DNA from: Podila epigama
Taxonomy: Eukaryota > Mortierellomycota > Mortierellomycetes > Mortierellales > Mortierellaceae
Direction: 5' to 3'
DNA: 10,225 bases
NCBI GenBank assembly: GCA_015679605.1
Contig: JAAAVE010001102.1
Location: 1 to 10,225 of the forward strand
The notes beneath the pieces were generated by a model, which saw only the letters and a list, made by a program, of their open reading frames with translations, was not told the origin of the DNA and did no database searches. Each line of letters starts with the position of its first letter. Within the stretch, counting starts at the first letter, position 1. Both the position numbers and the translations under genes were made by a program. Positions 8,926 to 10,225 of this stretch are shown one piece after another.

Positions 8926-9890
8926 ATTTTGATTGATTTTGATTTTGATTGCAATACTTTTCTCTTTTCTTCTCTTCTTTTTTTCTCTTCTCTTCTCTTC
9001 TCTCTTTGATTCTTCAAATTCAATCAATCAATCCATTTCCCACTCCACACCATCCATTCCAATTCGTTTGGTTTTCTGCATCCCTCGCGACCAGAAAAAC
9101 AAATCAATTGCGAACAGTTCTACTAGCACACGCTACATCAACTCAACACAGCACAACACAGTTCTCACTCTTACGACTTTTTTAAAAAGTCCCACCCATC
9201 CATCCCCCCCGTTCACTCACATTATCACACTTACCCCACCCCCAACCCAACGGATACACACTACCCCACGTTGTCTACTCGTCCGGAAGAGACAGCTCCA
9301 TCCAACACATACACACAAGTGCAATTACTTTTGAACCCTTTTCGTTCTTGTATTCTTCTTTTGAAGTCAACACCTTCAGGAAGAGTGACAAGATCCATAC
9401 AGAAAAAAGGGCGTTCAAAAGCGATTCACACCCTTCCACACCTAACACCATATCACCCACTACCGCCACCCTGTCTTCCCCAAGACCTTACTTTGACCCA
9501 CCGCCCAATCTGCACCCAAGCAGTACCCGTCCTTGCCCTCATTCTGCGACCAATTCCACTTGGGGCGGCCCAGATCTCAACACTATTCTCATCAAGTTGG
9601 ATTCCTCAAGATCTTTCCTCCGCTACCGCTACCCTTTGCCTTTCACGCAAACGATAGCAAAACCCCGGGCAACACGGTCATCCTGATCGATTTTTTGTTG
9701 TGTTATTATTTTTTTTTTCTCGTTTCGACATTTTTTTTTTCCGTTCCAGAACCCTTGAAACACGCCCGACACTTTTTTTTTCTTTCCATATTTTTTTTCT
9801 TCTTCAGCTTCTCAGCACTGCTACACTCTTTTTTAAACTCTCCAGTCCACCTATCACCCCCCAAGAACTTGACCAACATTCGCCGCTATC
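8926..9890 (+). promoter_or_regulatory. 965-nt ATG-free, pyrimidine-rich upstream region
   Basis: Between the ATG at 8923 and the one at 9891 the + strand has no ATG at all, while its complement has about twenty. The DNA is C/T-rich: a TCTTC tract at about 8957-9008, CCATCC patches at about 9049-9060 and 9190-9205, ACAC patches, and T-runs at about 9709-9800. A TTCTTCTTCAG at 9798-9807 looks like a splice acceptor, so the leader itself may hold an intron. The strand-specific absence of ATG fits a long promoter plus 5' leader kept free of upstream start codons. Frames through it start at TTG and carry Pro/Ser/Thr or Phe runs; I do not treat them as protein. Confidence 0.55.
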
Positions 9891-10225
9891 ATGGGAGGGT
9901 ATGTGTATAGTATTAATTGAATATTTTTTTCTATGCATCTCGAGCCAAGATTGTGATATGGTAAAAAAAAAAAGTTTTTGAAGGAGCTGCGGCAAATCGA
10001 TAGCCATTCCCGAGGTCTGGTTACCAAGGATGGGGTTTTTGACACATCCCTTGGTATCCTATTCCTCTTGGGCTGCACAGGCTTTTTTAACTTTTTTAGT
10101 CAAGCACCCTATTTTCGTGAATATTTATTTTCCTTTTGGTTTTGGAGAAACACACAACACACACACACACAGACAGATAGACGTGAACAAAACACACGAC
10201 ATTGGGGAAAAGGGAAATGGCAAAA
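9891..10225 (+). CDS. Probable 5' end of an unidentified gene
   Basis: ATG at 9891 is the first + strand ATG in almost 1 kb. It reads ATG GGA GG and is followed at 9899 by a good donor, GTATGT, so the first coding exon would be only 8 nt and the protein would begin Met-Gly-Gly. The acceptor is uncertain. AG at 9974 gives an early stop in this frame. AG at 9983 gives SCGKSIAIPEVWLP. AG at 10099, with a TTTTTTAAC branch-like motif and a T-tract just ahead, gives QAPYFREYLFSFWFW and stays open to the window end. A start without this ATG, joined at 9975, would read FLKELRQIDSHSRGLVTKDG. None of these is recognised as a known family. The CA repeat at about 10151-10171 argues that part of the tail is intron. 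Confidence 0.35.
10151..10171 (+). repeat. CA dinucleotide repeat
   Basis: A (CA)n-type tract with one interruption, next to GACAGATAGACG. It lies within or near the first intron or second exon of the truncated right-end gene. Its low complexity favours a non-coding position. Confidence 0.8.

Noticed and set aside
8530-9027. Minus-strand 165-codon frame over ORC4 exon 8 and its 3' flank
   Set aside because: It overlaps conserved ORC4 coding sequence, and its other part is a Lys/Glu/Arg run from the TCTTC tract and a Phe run from the A-tract.
9348-9686. Plus-strand Pro/Ser/Thr-rich frame in the ATG-free region
   Set aside because: It starts at TTG, not ATG, has no recognisable domain, and lies in a tract with no ATG at all. 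A spliced in-frame exon remains possible but is unsupported.

Overview
The window looks like nuclear DNA from a filamentous fungus, probably an early-diverging one (Mucoromycota, possibly Mortierella-like). The genes are split by many short GT-AG introns of about 90-250 nt with T-rich acceptors. The coding parts match eukaryotic families only. Gene-free DNA is full of ATGG/CCAT microsatellites and strand-biased purine or pyrimidine tracts. The phylum assignment is inference; the fungal character is well supported.

Layout. 1-2593: no gene I can defend. It holds a polypurine tract, GGAT-type micro- and minisatellites, a telomere-like GGGTA patch, a TATATATA element, CATG heptamers, degenerate CCTATG/CCATCC repeats and a perfect (CATC)9. 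Purines dominate the + strand up to about 960 and pyrimidines after about 1250. 2594-4275 (-): a four-exon gene for SLX1, the GIY-YIG plus RING-type structure-specific endonuclease subunit. 4276-4569: short divergent promoter with an ACGCGT box. 4570-6132 (+): an eight-exon gene for a UBC1/UBE2K-type ubiquitin-conjugating enzyme with a C-terminal UBA domain, including two consecutive 12-nt microexons. 6133-6334: short intergenic spacer. 6335-8691 (+): an eight-exon gene for ORC4, the AAA+ subunit of the origin recognition complex. 8692-9890: ORC4 3' flank, a 14-bp GC-rich palindrome followed by a T-run, then 965 nt of C/T-rich sequence with no ATG on the + strand. 9891 onward (+): probable start of another gene (ATG GGA GG, then a GTATGT donor), cut by the window end and not identified.

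The three identified genes all belong to genome maintenance or cell-cycle control: replication-origin licensing (ORC4), resolution of branched DNA (SLX1) and K48-type ubiquitin chain building (UBC1). SLX1 and UBC1 are divergent from one promoter; UBC1 and ORC4 are head to tail. This is probably ordinary gene order, not a dedicated system. I found no mobile element, tRNA, rRNA, CRISPR array or viral gene. All exon joins were inferred by eye from splice sites, reading phase and family conservation, without transcript data.
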